Positions 6,815 through 15,281 of a DNA stretch of 64,000 nucleotides are shown here, piece by piece. The stretch's first letter is position 1. Each line of letters opens with the position of its first letter. The notes under the pieces were generated by a model. It did no database searches, was not told the DNA's origin, and saw only the letters and a list, made by a program, of their open reading frames with translations. Both the position numbers and the translations under genes were made by a program. The DNA comes from Bacteroidales bacterium (GTDB lineage Bacteria > Bacteroidota > Bacteroidia > Bacteroidales > WCHB1-69): NCBI GenBank assembly GCA_016285145.1, contig JAEEQE010000002.1, positions 1 to 64,000 of the forward strand, in the 5' to 3' direction.

Positions 6815-8458
6815 ATGAAACGTTTCGTTCTTTATAACATATTGTTTTTGTTGGTGTTATCTCTTTATTCCCAACCCAAACCCATCAAAAACGTGATTGT
6901 GATGATCCCTGACGGCACCTCCACCAGTCTGCTGTCCGTTGCCCGCTGGTACCAGCATTATCTCGATCCTTCCCAGAACAATTTGAACATCGACCCGTAC
7001 ATCAAAGGGCTTTTGGGCACCTGCTCCTCGGATGCACCCATCGGCGATTCCGCCCCTACTACTTCCTGCTACATGACAGGCCAGATGAGTCAGACGGGTT
7101 TTGTTTCCACCTATCCGGTGAAGACCGACCACGACATTCTTCCTGTGGATGCCACCCGCGCCTACCAGCCTTTGGCCACGCTGTTGGAAGCTTCCAAGCA
7201 GATGCTGCACAAGGCCACGGGACTGGTTTTCACTTGCGAGTTTCCGCACGCCACTCCGGCGGACTGCGCCGCGCATTCGGCGAAACGGAGCAAATATGAC
7301 AGAATTGCCCCTCAAATGGTTTATAATATGGTAGATGTGGTCATCGGCGGCGGCGTTTCCTACCTCACTCCCGAATATCAGGATTTCCTCAAAAACCATA
7401 ATTATCAAGTTTTCCTAAACGACCGTCAAGGGATGAATGATTGTCCGAAGGCTCCGTTTTGGGCATTGTTTAATGAAACATCCATGCCGTACGAGATGGA
7501 AAGTGACTTGAAGGTAACGCCCACATTGTCGGAAATGACAACAAAAGCGCTTGAAATACTTTCCGCCAACCCGAACGGCTTCTTCCTGATGGTGGAAGGC
7601 AGCAAGGTGGATTGGGCCGCCCATGACAATGACGGGAAGGCTGCCGTCACGGAGTTTTTGGCCTTCGACCGAGCCTGCCAGGTGGCATTCGACTTCGCCA
7701 AAAGGGATGGACAAACCTTAGTGGTGGTGATGCCCGACCACGGCACGGGCGCCGTCACCATCGGCAACGCCAAATCCAACCGCGGTTACGACAAGAAATC
7801 CCTTCAGGAACTCATGTCGCCGATTGATGACTATAAACTCACCACTTGGACGATGAGCGAAAAGCTGAAGGAGGCCGACACGACCGAATGGCCGGCCCTC
7901 ATCGAGAAATATTACAACGTACAAATATCAGATGCCGAAATCCAATATCTGCAGACGGCCAAGGATTATGCCAAATCCCCCATTCCCAAGGAGCAACGCA
8001 AGCAGAACATCTCGATGGAGCGGATGCTCAGCCAGATACTCTACGGCCGCACCTACTTCGGATTCACCACCTTCGGCCATACGATGGAGAATGTTTTCTA
8101 CGCCATGTACCACCCGCAGGATGAGGTTATGACGGGCTTCGTCACCAACCTGCAGATGCACGACTACCTGTGCCGTCAGCTCCATCTGACGGATTCATTG
8201 CCCAAGCTGACATCGGAAATCTATGCCGACCATCATACAGTGTTCAGCGGCTACACCACCCGCATCGACAGTCTTGCACCCAATAAAATGGTCCTCGTTG
8301 TCAAAAACAAGAAGAAGACCTTGGAGATACCCAGTTATACGAATTATGTAACATTGAACAAGCAAAAAATAGAACTTTCTTCCGTTGTCGTTTATATGCC
8401 GGAAAACAAAACCTTTTATCTACCGAAAAATCTGGTACGTTATTTGGAAGAAAAATAG
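6815..8458 (+). CDS. Alkaline phosphatase, secreted/periplasmic
   Basis: A 547-residue exported phosphomonoesterase of the PhoA superfamily. Signal peptide 1-19 (MKRFVLYNILFLLVLSLYSQ). Metal-binding Asp33 is in IVMIPDGTS; the nucleophile is Ser79 in GDSAPTTSCYMTG; EGSKVDWAAHDND starts at Glu261; PDHGTG carries Asp308 and His309; a final zinc histidine is likely in FGHTMENVFYAMY. This is the normal order of two-zinc phosphatase motifs. The start at 6815 is chosen because the promoter lies between it and the longer in-frame start at 6764. The gene is monocistronic and divergent from gpsA. No Pho-box could be identified, so phosphate control is not shown. Confidence 0.92.
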   Translation: MKRFVLYNILFLLVLSLYSQPKPIKNVIVMIPDGTSTSLLSVARWYQHYLDPSQNNLNIDPYIKGLLGTCSSDAPIGDSAPTTSCYMTGQMSQTGFVSTYPVKTDHDILPVDATRAYQPLATLLEASKQMLHKATGLVFTCEFPHATPADCAAHSAKRSKYDRIAPQMVYNMVDVVIGGGVSYLTPEYQDFLKNHNYQVFLNDRQGMNDCPKAPFWALFNETSMPYEMESDLKVTPTLSEMTTKALEILSANPNGFFLMVEGSKVDWAAHDNDGKAAVTEFLAFDRACQVAFDFAKRDGQTLVVVMPDHGTGAVTIGNAKSNRGYDKKSLQELMSPIDDYKLTTWTMSEKLKEADTTEWPALIEKYYNVQISDAEIQYLQTAKDYAKSPIPKEQRKQNISMERMLSQILYGRTYFGFTTFGHTMENVFYAMYHPQDEVMTGFVTNLQMHDYLCRQLHLTDSLPKLTSEIYADHHTVFSGYTTRIDSLAPNKMVLVVKNKKKTLEIPSYTNYVTLNKQKIELSSVVVYMPENKTFYLPKNLVRYLEEK

Positions 8459-8536
8459 TGATAATGTTACAATTTAACCGATAGAAACCCGTTATTCAAC
8501 AAGATTTTAAATTGAAAAAATAAAAAAAACATAAGA

Positions 8537-9478
8537 ATGGAAAGCACAAGCTCTTTTAACAACAATCCGTCTAACACAAACGAAACCAACCCGTTGAAAA
8601 AATGGGTGACTATTTTAGGCATCTTGGCAGGTCTGTTTTTCTGCACCACGCTTTATTTGGCCTTCTTTGCCAAACCGGTGATGAACAAGGAATACACCAA
8701 GGTGGAAAACAACAATATGGAACTCAAATCAGAGTTGGATTCCTTATTGGCCGAGCATGAGAAAATCAAAGCCCAATACGGCGATTTGTCGGAGCAATTG
8801 AGCGAGAAGGACAGCCTCATCATGGCCAATGCCGCCGAAATCGAGCAGCTCATCAACTCGCAGGCCGACTATAGGAAGATCAAACGTCAGTTGGAACGTT
8901 TGCAGAACATCTCGCAGGAGTACGTGAAAGAGATGGACAAACTGTATCAGGAAAACCAGGCCCTGAAAGACGAAAACACTCAGGTGAAAGCCAATTTGGA
9001 GCAGGAGCGTCAGGAGAAGGCCGACATCCAAAAGTCGAACGAGGATTTGACGGCCAAGATCACGGGTGCTGCTGTCTATAAGGCATACAACATCCACAGC
9101 GCCGGTTATTCAGTGAAAGCCAAGGGCGACGAGGAGGTTACCGACAAGGCCACGCGGGTGAAGCGCATCAAAACGACGCTGATTTTGGGTGAAAACTCTC
9201 TTATCGAGCCCGGTCCGGTCAACGTATATTGTCGTATTGCCGTCCCGGGTACGGGCAAGGTGCTCACCCCCGGTTCCGGCGAGACCTATTCTTTTGTACA
9301 CGACGGCCAGCGGCTGCAGTATTCGTCCAAGTCGGTAGTCAATTACAACAACAAGGCACAAAACGTGACCTTGACATGGGATCTGATGTCGGACGACAAA
9401 GCCATCAAGGGGAAATATGTGGTGCAAGTGTTCACCGATGATCAGTTCTTAGGTGAAAGCTATTTCACTCTCAAATAA
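8537..9478 (+). CDS. Membrane-anchored coiled-coil protein
   Basis: A 313-residue protein of unknown function. A hydrophilic N-terminus of about 22 residues is followed by one membrane helix (about 23-44, WVTILGILAGLFFCTTLYLA), then a long coiled coil (about 50-180) rich in E, K, Q and L, and a globular C-terminal domain of about 130 residues (from AAVYKAYNIHSAGYSVKAKG) that looks like a beta-sandwich ending in YVVQVFTDDQFLGESYFTLK. With no cleavable signal, the C-terminal part should face the periplasm. Similar proteins are widespread in Bacteroidetes. It lies 23 bp upstream of nusB and probably opens the housekeeping operon. Confidence 0.75.
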   Translation: MESTSSFNNNPSNTNETNPLKKWVTILGILAGLFFCTTLYLAFFAKPVMNKEYTKVENNNMELKSELDSLLAEHEKIKAQYGDLSEQLSEKDSLIMANAAEIEQLINSQADYRKIKRQLERLQNISQEYVKEMDKLYQENQALKDENTQVKANLEQERQEKADIQKSNEDLTAKITGAAVYKAYNIHSAGYSVKAKGDEEVTDKATRVKRIKTTLILGENSLIEPGPVNVYCRIAVPGTGKVLTPGSGETYSFVHDGQRLQYSSKSVVNYNNKAQNVTLTWDLMSDDKAIKGKYVVQVFTDDQFLGESYFTLK

Positions 9479-9501
9479 TTAACCATCTCAAACACACACC
9501 C

Positions 9502-10452
9502 ATGGTCAGCAGACGATATTTGAGAATCAAAACCATGCAGGCGCTCTATGCCCATAGCATGAAGCCTTTTGAAAACGCCCTGACGGCAGAAAAGGATCTG
9601 ATACAGACGGTGAAGGATTGCTACACCTTGTTCCTGTGGTTCTTTTCCTTGTTGCCCGAGGTGACCTATTACCGGCGCAACAAGTTGGAGGATTTGAAGG
9701 GCAAGCACAATCCCACCTTCGAGGATTTGAACCCCAACACCAAGTTTGTGGACAACCGCATCATCCAGCAGATGGAGGACAACAAAACCTTGAAAATCCT
9801 GTATTCCCAGCATCATATCAACTGGACCAACGATACGGATTTCATTGTGAAGCTGTTCCATGAGATTGAGGAGAGCGAGGAGTACATCGCCTACATGGCC
9901 AATCCGGAGCGGAGTTACGAGGAAGACCGCCAGTTGGTGTATGGCATCATCCTGAACATTATCGCCAACAACGATTTCATCCGGTGGTTTTTCGGTGAAA
10001 AAAATCCGAATTGGTTAGATGATTATGAGGAGGCGCTTGCCATGTTTTATAAAAATGTCGGGGAGTTCAAGGCCAGCAAGGGCGACGACTGCAAGATACA
10101 GAAGCTTTTCAAGGACGATGTGGAGGATGTGCAGTTCTGTCGGGAGCTTTTCCGCAAAACCCTTGAACATGACGCCGAATATGAAGAGATGATTGAAGCC
10201 AAATTGCAGAATTGGGAGCTGGACCGTGTGATCGGAATGGATATTCTGCTGATGAAAATGGCTATCTGCGAACTCTTGGAGTTTCCTACCATTCCCATCA
10301 AAGTGACGTTGAACGAATATATTGACTTGGCGAAAGATTATAGTTCCGACAAGAGCAAAGTGTTTGTCAACGGTATTCTGGATCGTATGATTGTGGACCT
10401 TCGCGATCAGGGCAAATTGCACAAGACGGGGCGGGGTCTTTATCAAAATTAA
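9502..10452 (+). CDS. nusB: Transcription antitermination factor NusB, long Bacteroidetes form
   Basis: 316 residues, twice the length of E. coli NusB. The recognisable NusB helical domain is at the C-terminus (about 195-310: WELDRVIGMDILLMKMAI, then NEYIDLAKDYSSDKSKVFVN), while the N-terminal half (RRYLRIKTMQALYAHS onward) has the duplicated or extended helical part seen across Bacteroidetes. NusB binds boxA RNA with NusE (S10) and supports rRNA antitermination in the cytoplasm. Spacing to the next gene is 9 bp, so the operon is tight. The role of the extra N-terminal half is not known. Confidence 0.88.
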   Translation: MVSRRYLRIKTMQALYAHSMKPFENALTAEKDLIQTVKDCYTLFLWFFSLLPEVTYYRRNKLEDLKGKHNPTFEDLNPNTKFVDNRIIQQMEDNKTLKILYSQHHINWTNDTDFIVKLFHEIEESEEYIAYMANPERSYEEDRQLVYGIILNIIANNDFIRWFFGEKNPNWLDDYEEALAMFYKNVGEFKASKGDDCKIQKLFKDDVEDVQFCRELFRKTLEHDAEYEEMIEAKLQNWELDRVIGMDILLMKMAICELLEFPTIPIKVTLNEYIDLAKDYSSDKSKVFVNGILDRMIVDLRDQGKLHKTGRGLYQN

Positions 10453-10461
10453 ACCATAGTT

Positions 10462-10929
10462 ATGAGAAAAAATATTTACTTGTTCATTATCATGGTTTTG
10501 TTTGTTGGTGCTTCCTGTCATCAGAAGCCGGCCAAAGAGGGCGACTTTCAGGTGTCGGACGTGCATATTCCGCAGACAGCCAATGGATTATCCAAAAAAC
10601 AGGCCGAAAAGCTGCCGGTCATCACGTTTGAAACCACCCAGTATGATTTCGGAGAGGTGGTGAAAGGCGAGGTGTTGAAATATTCTTTCAAATTCAAAAA
10701 TACGGGCAAGTCCAATCTGATCATATACTCTTCCGAGGCTACGTGCGGGTGTACCACATCCGTGCCTCCGAAAGCGCCCATCCGTCCGGGTGAATCGGGT
10801 GAGATTGAGGTGACATTCAACTCCAAGTCGCAGGAAGGAAAAGTCACGAAACGGATTCTTGTCGGGGCCAATACCTATCCGGCGGAGACGATTTTAGTTA
10901 TTACAGCCAATGTAACCAGTTCCAAATAA
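10462..10929 (+). CDS. DUF1573 lipoprotein
   Basis: 155 residues. The N-terminus is a lipoprotein signal with lipobox GASC (Cys19), so the protein should be anchored in a membrane facing the periplasm. The rest is one DUF1573 immunoglobulin-like domain: YDFGEVVKGEVLKYSFKFKN, TCGCTTS and GESGEIEVTFNSKSQEGKV. The TCGCT segment is the family signature. The molecular function is not established. It sits at its usual place between nusB and yajC, 9 bp and 33 bp from its neighbours. Confidence 0.85.
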   Translation: MRKNIYLFIIMVLFVGASCHQKPAKEGDFQVSDVHIPQTANGLSKKQAEKLPVITFETTQYDFGEVVKGEVLKYSFKFKNTGKSNLIIYSSEATCGCTTSVPPKAPIRPGESGEIEVTFNSKSQEGKVTKRILVGANTYPAETILVITANVTSSK

Positions 10930-10962
10930 GACATTTAGTTATTAACCTTAAAAATTTTTATT

Positions 10963-11307
10963 ATGACAAACATTTTCCCTCTTTTACAAGCATCCGGTAA
11001 TGCTCCCGCCGCTGGCGGCGGTGGTATGATGTGGCTTTTTCTCATCGCCATCTTCGTGATTTTCTACGTTTTCATGATTTTGCCGCAGCGCAAAAAACAG
11101 AAACAGGTGGAAGAATTCAGAAAAAGCCTTGAAAAAGGAGCCAAAGTCACAACCATTGGTGGTATTCACGGTAAGATTGTGGATGTGAAAGAGTCCACCT
11201 TCGTTCTTGAAATCGCCAACGATGTGCGCATTGAGGTTGACAAAGCGGCCATCGCTGTGGATGAAAACATGGCACGGAATGCTGCCAAGAACAACGACAA
11301 CCAGTAG
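10963..11307 (+). CDS. yajC: Sec translocase accessory subunit YajC
   Basis: 114 residues. One membrane helix (about 24-42, MMWLFLIAIFVIFYVFMILP) after a short glycine-rich periplasmic N-terminus, then the cytoplasmic domain with RKKQKQVEEFRKSLEKGAKV and TIGGIHGKIVDVKE, which are diagnostic for YajC. It associates with SecDF-YidC at the inner membrane and aids protein export. The C-terminal tail is short and Asn/Lys rich. Position in nusB-yajC-coaE clusters is typical for the phylum. Confidence 0.92.
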   Translation: MTNIFPLLQASGNAPAAGGGGMMWLFLIAIFVIFYVFMILPQRKKQKQVEEFRKSLEKGAKVTTIGGIHGKIVDVKESTFVLEIANDVRIEVDKAAIAVDENMARNAAKNNDNQ

Positions 11308-11311
11308 TTCC

Positions 11312-11719
11312 ATGAACAATAGCAAGAAACTGAAACTACCGCCTCTCGCCTTTTTGGTGTGCCTGATCATCGCGGCACTCGGTTGGGTTGTGGTGACCTT
11401 TTCCAAGGATTACCGAGTGACCTTGGATTTCAAGGTCCAATGCTACAATCTGCCGGAGGGAAAGAAGTCGGTGACGGTTTCCGACACCGTGGTGGCACTG
11501 ACTTTCAACCAGAAGGGGCTGAAATATCTGATGAAGCCTTTCTCCAACAAGGACCGGACGGTGTACATTTCCGTCAGCGACCTCATCAAGCCCAAGCACA
11601 AAGTCACAGTTTACACCTTTTCCAGCAAGGAGATGCGCGACTATTTGGTGGCCCATTGCTATGGTAGTGATTTGGTGGCGGTGGAGTCGCCCGAGGTGAT
11701 AACTTTCTATTTGCGATAA
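11312..11719 (+). CDS. YbbR/CdaR-like membrane protein
   Basis: 135 residues, starting at the ATG 11312, 4 bp after yajC; a longer in-frame start overlaps yajC and is rejected. One N-terminal membrane helix (about 12-30, LAFLVCLIIAALGWVVVTF) and a single YbbR-like beta domain (DYRVTLDFKVQCYNLPEGKK, VTVYTFSSKEM). Multi-domain YbbR (CdaR) proteins regulate c-di-AMP cyclase in Firmicutes; this short Bacteroidetes form has no cyclase gene nearby, so that role should not be transferred. Stop and coaE start are 2 bp apart. Confidence 0.75.
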   Translation: MNNSKKLKLPPLAFLVCLIIAALGWVVVTFSKDYRVTLDFKVQCYNLPEGKKSVTVSDTVVALTFNQKGLKYLMKPFSNKDRTVYISVSDLIKPKHKVTVYTFSSKEMRDYLVAHCYGSDLVAVESPEVITFYLR

Positions 11720-11721
11720 AC

Positions 11722-12279
11722 ATGTATAAAATAGCCCTTACGGGCGGCATCGGCACGGGGAAGACCTATCTATCCAATCATTTTATCCAGATGGGCATTC
11801 CGGTCTATTATGCCGATGATGAAGCGAAAAAACTGTATTGCGATCCCGACTTCGAACAGCAGCTGCGTCTTCTGTTCGGAGACGGGATTTTTACGGATGG
11901 CATGGTCGATTTTAAGAAGATGTCGGCCTTGGTTTTCCGCGATGAGGTGCAGTTGGAGAAGCTGAACCGGCTGGTGCATCCGGCGGTCATGCACAATTTT
12001 GAGCAGTGGGCCGAGCAGCAGCAGAGCACGGCGGTCATCATGGAGTCGGCCATCATCTTCGAGGGTGGGCTGACCGCCTATTTCGACAAGATCATTGTGG
12101 CGGACGCGCCGTTGGAACTGCGTATCCGGCGCATACGCAAGCGCAATCCCGAGCTTACGCGGGAGGAAATCATGATGCGCATCGCGCGGCAGATGCCTCA
12201 GGAAGAAAAATGCCGCCGCGCCGACCTGGTGGTCTGCACTGGGGAAACCTATTGCGAGAGCGAGGAGTTTGGCCGTTAG
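11722..12279 (+). CDS. coaE: Dephospho-CoA kinase, C-terminus possibly shortened
   Basis: 185 residues. It phosphorylates the ribose 3'-OH of dephospho-CoA, the last step of CoA synthesis. The P-loop GGIGTGKT is at residues 8-15, YYADDEAKKLY follows, then RLVHPAVMHNF, ESAIIFEGGL and the lid region RIRKRNPELTREE. The family usually runs about 195-205 residues with a final helix after an ND/NxG turn. Here the reading frame passes ADLVVCTGETYCESEEFGR and stops at TAG inside the word GGCCGTTAGC of an interspersed repeat that begins at about 12268. The last helix seems replaced by repeat-derived sequence. All catalytic motifs are upstream of this, so activity is likely retained. Confidence 0.9.
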   Translation: MYKIALTGGIGTGKTYLSNHFIQMGIPVYYADDEAKKLYCDPDFEQQLRLLFGDGIFTDGMVDFKKMSALVFRDEVQLEKLNRLVHPAVMHNFEQWAEQQQSTAVIMESAIIFEGGLTAYFDKIIVADAPLELRIRRIRKRNPELTREEIMMRIARQMPQEEKCRRADLVVCTGETYCESEEFGR

Positions 12280-12379
12280 CTGTTGGCTTTTCTCTAAACT
12301 CTAAACTTTAAACTCTCAACTCGGGATTTGGCCGTTAGCTTTTGGCTTTTTCTCTAAACTATAAACTCTAAACTCTAAT
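12268..12379 (+). repeat. Two tandem copies of an approx. 59-bp interspersed repeat
   Basis: Each copy has TTTGGCCGTTAGCTKTTGGC, a T/C run, then repeated TAAACTC words. Copy one spans about 12268-12319 and overlaps the coaE stop; copy two spans about 12327-12379 and ends 3 bp before the stop of the convergent protease gene. Related copies lie at 2209-2235, 12645-12670 and 16973-17100. Confidence 0.75.
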
Positions 12380-12381
12380 CT

Positions 12382-14202
12382 TCATTGTTTCACCACGCGT
12401 TTTACCACTGCGCTGTTGTCCGTCTCCACGCGCAGCACATACACGCCCGCACACAACTCCCGAACATCCACCTCCGCCATGTTGGCATTCACATTCACTG
12501 TTTTCAACAGCTTCCCATATACATCGTAAAGCCGTATCCTATTCACTATTCCCTGTTCACTGACCACTGTAACCTGTGTCTGTGTGGGATTGGGGTAGAT
12601 GTGAACGAGATCCTTTACGATTGGTGTTTTGTGCAATGTGTTTTGGTCCGTCGTTAGCCTTTGGCTCCTGTTCTCCATGATTTGTGCTGGGTTTAAACGT
12701 GATGGTGTGTCATCACACGATGCACATGGGGTGATATAAGCATGAAAATCACTTCCTTGCGCAGCATGAAAACCATCGCGTAAAACGATTTCCTTGTGGG
12801 CGACGTATTCGGAAGAGGCTCCCGAGGGGATTATGTGCCATGACGAGGGGAATGCACTGTTGTTGGCCGAGCTGAGAAGCACTGCGGCTGCGTGGGGCAC
12901 ATTGTTGTACGATACCGGCGAGGAATTTCCATGCGTATTATAGTAATCATCGTAATACTGCTCTAATGGCAAAATAAAATCGCAGTAGTCTTGTGTTGTG
13001 CCAGGATAGATGTTGAACACGGCACGCTCCAAATGGTTCCAGTTATAAGTTACGCCAAGAGTGTGTTCTATTATACTGTCAATATTACACCAGGCATTGC
13101 CTACGCCAAGGTGTCCAAAATTGAAATGAAACATGTCCGTCGCACTGTTGTACCCGTCGCAGACAAAGGCATGACCGTTCCAATTATATTGAGTCGTAGG
13201 AAGTGAAACACCTGCATATAGCACGGGCATTCCCGACGTGATATTCCCGATAACCATAGCCTTCCAATTATTGGTGGAATAGCTTGAACGCAAATGTCTG
13301 ACAGCATCTGGATGGTAGCCGAATGTATTCACAAGCGCATTGCGCGCTTTTTGAGGTGTGGAATATGATTGGCATTTCCTCGAAAAACAGTAATCCATAT
13401 CCGCAGCATCCCCGCAGTCCTTCATTAGACGGGCAATGGCGTTACGCTCATTTTCGAAGTTGAGGTTTTCCACAATGACACCTCCGGAAATGTAATTTAT
13501 TCGCAACTCGTCCGGCATATTACACCAATCATACGGTTCCATTCTATTGGGTCTGAAGATAGGATACTTCCAATAGTTCATAATTTGGGCCATGGCCGTG
13601 GCAACACATCCCGCAGGGCACTTCCTGCCATAAATATTTGAGCATTGACAGCTATCGTTCGTTTCTTCTACATAGTGGTTGTATGCTTCACAAGATCCAA
13701 AGTTTGCTTCTTCTTGTCCCCATTTCGTAGATAACAGAGGTCCATAAACCGTGTTAGGCGAATAAATCACATCCTCCAATGTATCCAATAGCTCAGACCA
13801 TTGCGGGTGCTCCTCTTGGCGCCGGAGGCTGTCAACCATATATCCGATGGAGAAACTGTAACCGCGGATAAAATATTTCAATCCCTCGGGAATGGAGACT
13901 GTGTCTGACAGCAGTTTTCCGCCTTCGGTGGTGTACATCAATACAGGAAGACAATTCTTCCACGAGGAAAGGACAACACTCAACTTATTGTCGAAAACGA
14001 CTTCCCTCATCCTCAAATCAGGCCCGGACACATATTCGACAACAGTGTCAATTTGGGTGTTGTCTATTGTGGGATAATTCAGATAACGCTGTGCAAAGTT
14101 CACGGCAGCCCTTCTGCTTTCCTCTATCGTGACGGCTGTCTGGGCTGACAGACACCATGAAGATGCAGTTATCAGTATTATAAACAAAATACTATTTTTC
14201 AT
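12382..14202 (-). CDS. Peptidase C10 (streptopain/PrtT type) with T9SS sorting domain
   Basis: A 606-residue secreted cysteine protease. Signal peptide 1-20 (MKNSILFIILITASSWCLSA). A Spi-like inhibitory propeptide follows (about 21-150, AVNFAQRYLN start). The C10 catalytic core has Cys199 in CPAGCVATAMAQIMNYW and His344 in WNGHAFVCDGYN, then a FHFNFGHLGVGNAW block. Residues about 530-606 form a T9SS type A sorting domain (VHIYPNPTQTQVTV to VYVLRVETDN, then VVKRVVKQ), so it should be moved across the outer membrane by the PorSS and attached or released. It ends an operon with two small membrane proteins and a fibre-like protein. Part of the linker before the sorting domain is built from interspersed-repeat sequence. 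Confidence 0.92.
   Translation of the reverse strand: MKNSILFIILITASSWCLSAQTAVTIEESRRAAVNFAQRYLNYPTIDNTQIDTVVEYVSGPDLRMREVVFDNKLSVVLSSWKNCLPVLMYTTEGGKLLSDTVSIPEGLKYFIRGYSFSIGYMVDSLRRQEEHPQWSELLDTLEDVIYSPNTVYGPLLSTKWGQEEANFGSCEAYNHYVEETNDSCQCSNIYGRKCPAGCVATAMAQIMNYWKYPIFRPNRMEPYDWCNMPDELRINYISGGVIVENLNFENERNAIARLMKDCGDAADMDYCFSRKCQSYSTPQKARNALVNTFGYHPDAVRHLRSSYSTNNWKAMVIGNITSGMPVLYAGVSLPTTQYNWNGHAFVCDGYNSATDMFHFNFGHLGVGNAWCNIDSIIEHTLGVTYNWNHLERAVFNIYPGTTQDYCDFILPLEQYYDDYYNTHGNSSPVSYNNVPHAAAVLLSSANNSAFPSSWHIIPSGASSEYVAHKEIVLRDGFHAAQGSDFHAYITPCASCDDTPSRLNPAQIMENRSQRLTTDQNTLHKTPIVKDLVHIYPNPTQTQVTVVSEQGIVNRIRLYDVYGKLLKTVNVNANMAEVDVRELCAGVYVLRVETDNSAVVKRVVKQ
12645..12670. repeat. Interspersed repeat inside protease coding sequence
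   Basis: GTCGTTAGCCTTTGGCTCC matches the GGCCGTTAGCTTTTGGCT words of the intergenic repeats. Here it is read in frame on the reverse strand as NRSQRLTTDQ, in the linker just before the T9SS sorting domain. Confidence 0.55.
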
Positions 14203-14206
14203 CGTT

Positions 14207-14743
14207 TCAGAAATTCAAGGTTATCCCCACTCCATGGCGTGTCGGGCCGAACGACAGGGAAACAGGATAGGATTTTTGATTATAGGAAGAGGCAACACGG
14301 TCCAACTTCTTGTAACTGTCAAGAGTTAAGATAAGAGCAGGGATTACTTCTAATATAGAAACCCCAAAACAAAAACCTCCAAAAATCATATCAATTAAAT
14401 CCTCGAAATGTCGAGGCCCACCCACCATAAAATATTCAACATAAATCAAATCGCAAACCCAATATGTTGCTGCCGTCAGGCTAATTCCGCTCAGGACCCA
14501 CAGTGGGATGGCGGCAATGAGTTCGCGGCGGGCTTTGCGATACAGGGTGAAGTCTTCGGAGGAAAGGGTGTTTTGCAAAGATGTCCTGTCCATCCTCATT
14601 CCGTTGTCGCCATTATAAAGGCGGCCGCGAATACGCTCCAGATGAACAGGCGAAGTCTCAAGTGTTTTACCCAACGTGTCTTGGGCTGACAGGCACCATG
14701 TAGATGCGGTTATCAGTAATATGAACAAAATAATTCTTTTCAT
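14207..14743 (-). CDS. Small two-helix membrane protein, paralogue A
   Basis: 178 residues, function unknown. Signal peptide 1-20 (MKRIILFILLITASTWCLSA), nearly the same as that of the downstream protease. Then a charged stretch with LYNGDNGMRMDRTSLQNTL and SEDFTLYRKARREL, two hydrophobic helices (about 72-96 and about 118-141), and a C-terminal tail SYNQKSYPVSLSFGPTRHGV ending in GITLNF that could form a terminal beta strand. It is a tandem duplicate of the next gene upstream: the N-terminal charged block and the last 26 residues are identical or nearly so, while the middle differs. The stop lies 4 bp before the protease start. Confidence 0.75.
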   Translation of the reverse strand: MKRIILFILLITASTWCLSAQDTLGKTLETSPVHLERIRGRLYNGDNGMRMDRTSLQNTLSSEDFTLYRKARRELIAAIPLWVLSGISLTAATYWVCDLIYVEYFMVGGPRHFEDLIDMIFGGFCFGVSILEVIPALILTLDSYKKLDRVASSYNQKSYPVSLSFGPTRHGVGITLNF

Positions 14744-14747
14744 CGCT

Positions 14748-15281
14748 TCAGAAATTCAGGGTTATCCCCACTCCATGGCGTGTCGGCCCGAAGGAAAGGG
14801 AGACTGGATATGATTTTTGATTATAGGAAGTGACCACACGGTCCAGTTTCTTGTAACTATCCAATGTGAGGACTATGGCGGGTGTGAAGGTTATCAGGGA
14901 TACTCCTAATGCAAAACCACCCAAAATCAAATATACTAAAGATCCTCCGGCATCGGGATCTGGTACATGAAAATAAGTGAGATCAATCATTGCACAAAAC
15001 CAGTTTGTTGCAAATGTCAAGCAAATTCCACTTAATGTCCACAGCGGGATGGCGGCGATGAGTTCGCGGCGGGCTTTCCGATAAAGGGTGAAGTCTTCGG
15101 AGGAAAGGGTGTTTTGCAAAGATGTCCTGTCCATCCTCATTCCGTTGTCGCCGTCATAAAGGCGGCCGTAGTAACGCTCCAGGTGGGAAGGGGAAACAGC
15201 GGTTGTGTCGCCTACTTTGTCTTGGGCGGAAAGAGTAAGCGACAACAATGCCAAAACCAACAAAAAGGACGCTTTTTTCAT
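14748..15281 (-). CDS. Small two-helix membrane protein, paralogue B
   Basis: 177 residues, function unknown. Signal peptide (MKKASFLLVLALLSLTLSAQ), then YDGDNGMRMDRTSLQNTL and SEDFTLYRKARREL, identical to paralogue A, two membrane helices (LIAAIPLWTLSGICLTFATN and LGGFALGVSLITFTPAIVLT), and the same 26-residue tail. The ATG overlaps the stop of the fibre-like gene (ATGA), so translation is coupled. The gap to paralogue A is 4 bp, the same as the gap between A and the protease, as expected if one unit was duplicated. Confidence 0.75.
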   Translation of the reverse strand: MKKASFLLVLALLSLTLSAQDKVGDTTAVSPSHLERYYGRLYDGDNGMRMDRTSLQNTLSSEDFTLYRKARRELIAAIPLWTLSGICLTFATNWFCAMIDLTYFHVPDPDAGGSLVYLILGGFALGVSLITFTPAIVLTLDSYKKLDRVVTSYNQKSYPVSLSFGPTRHGVGITLNF

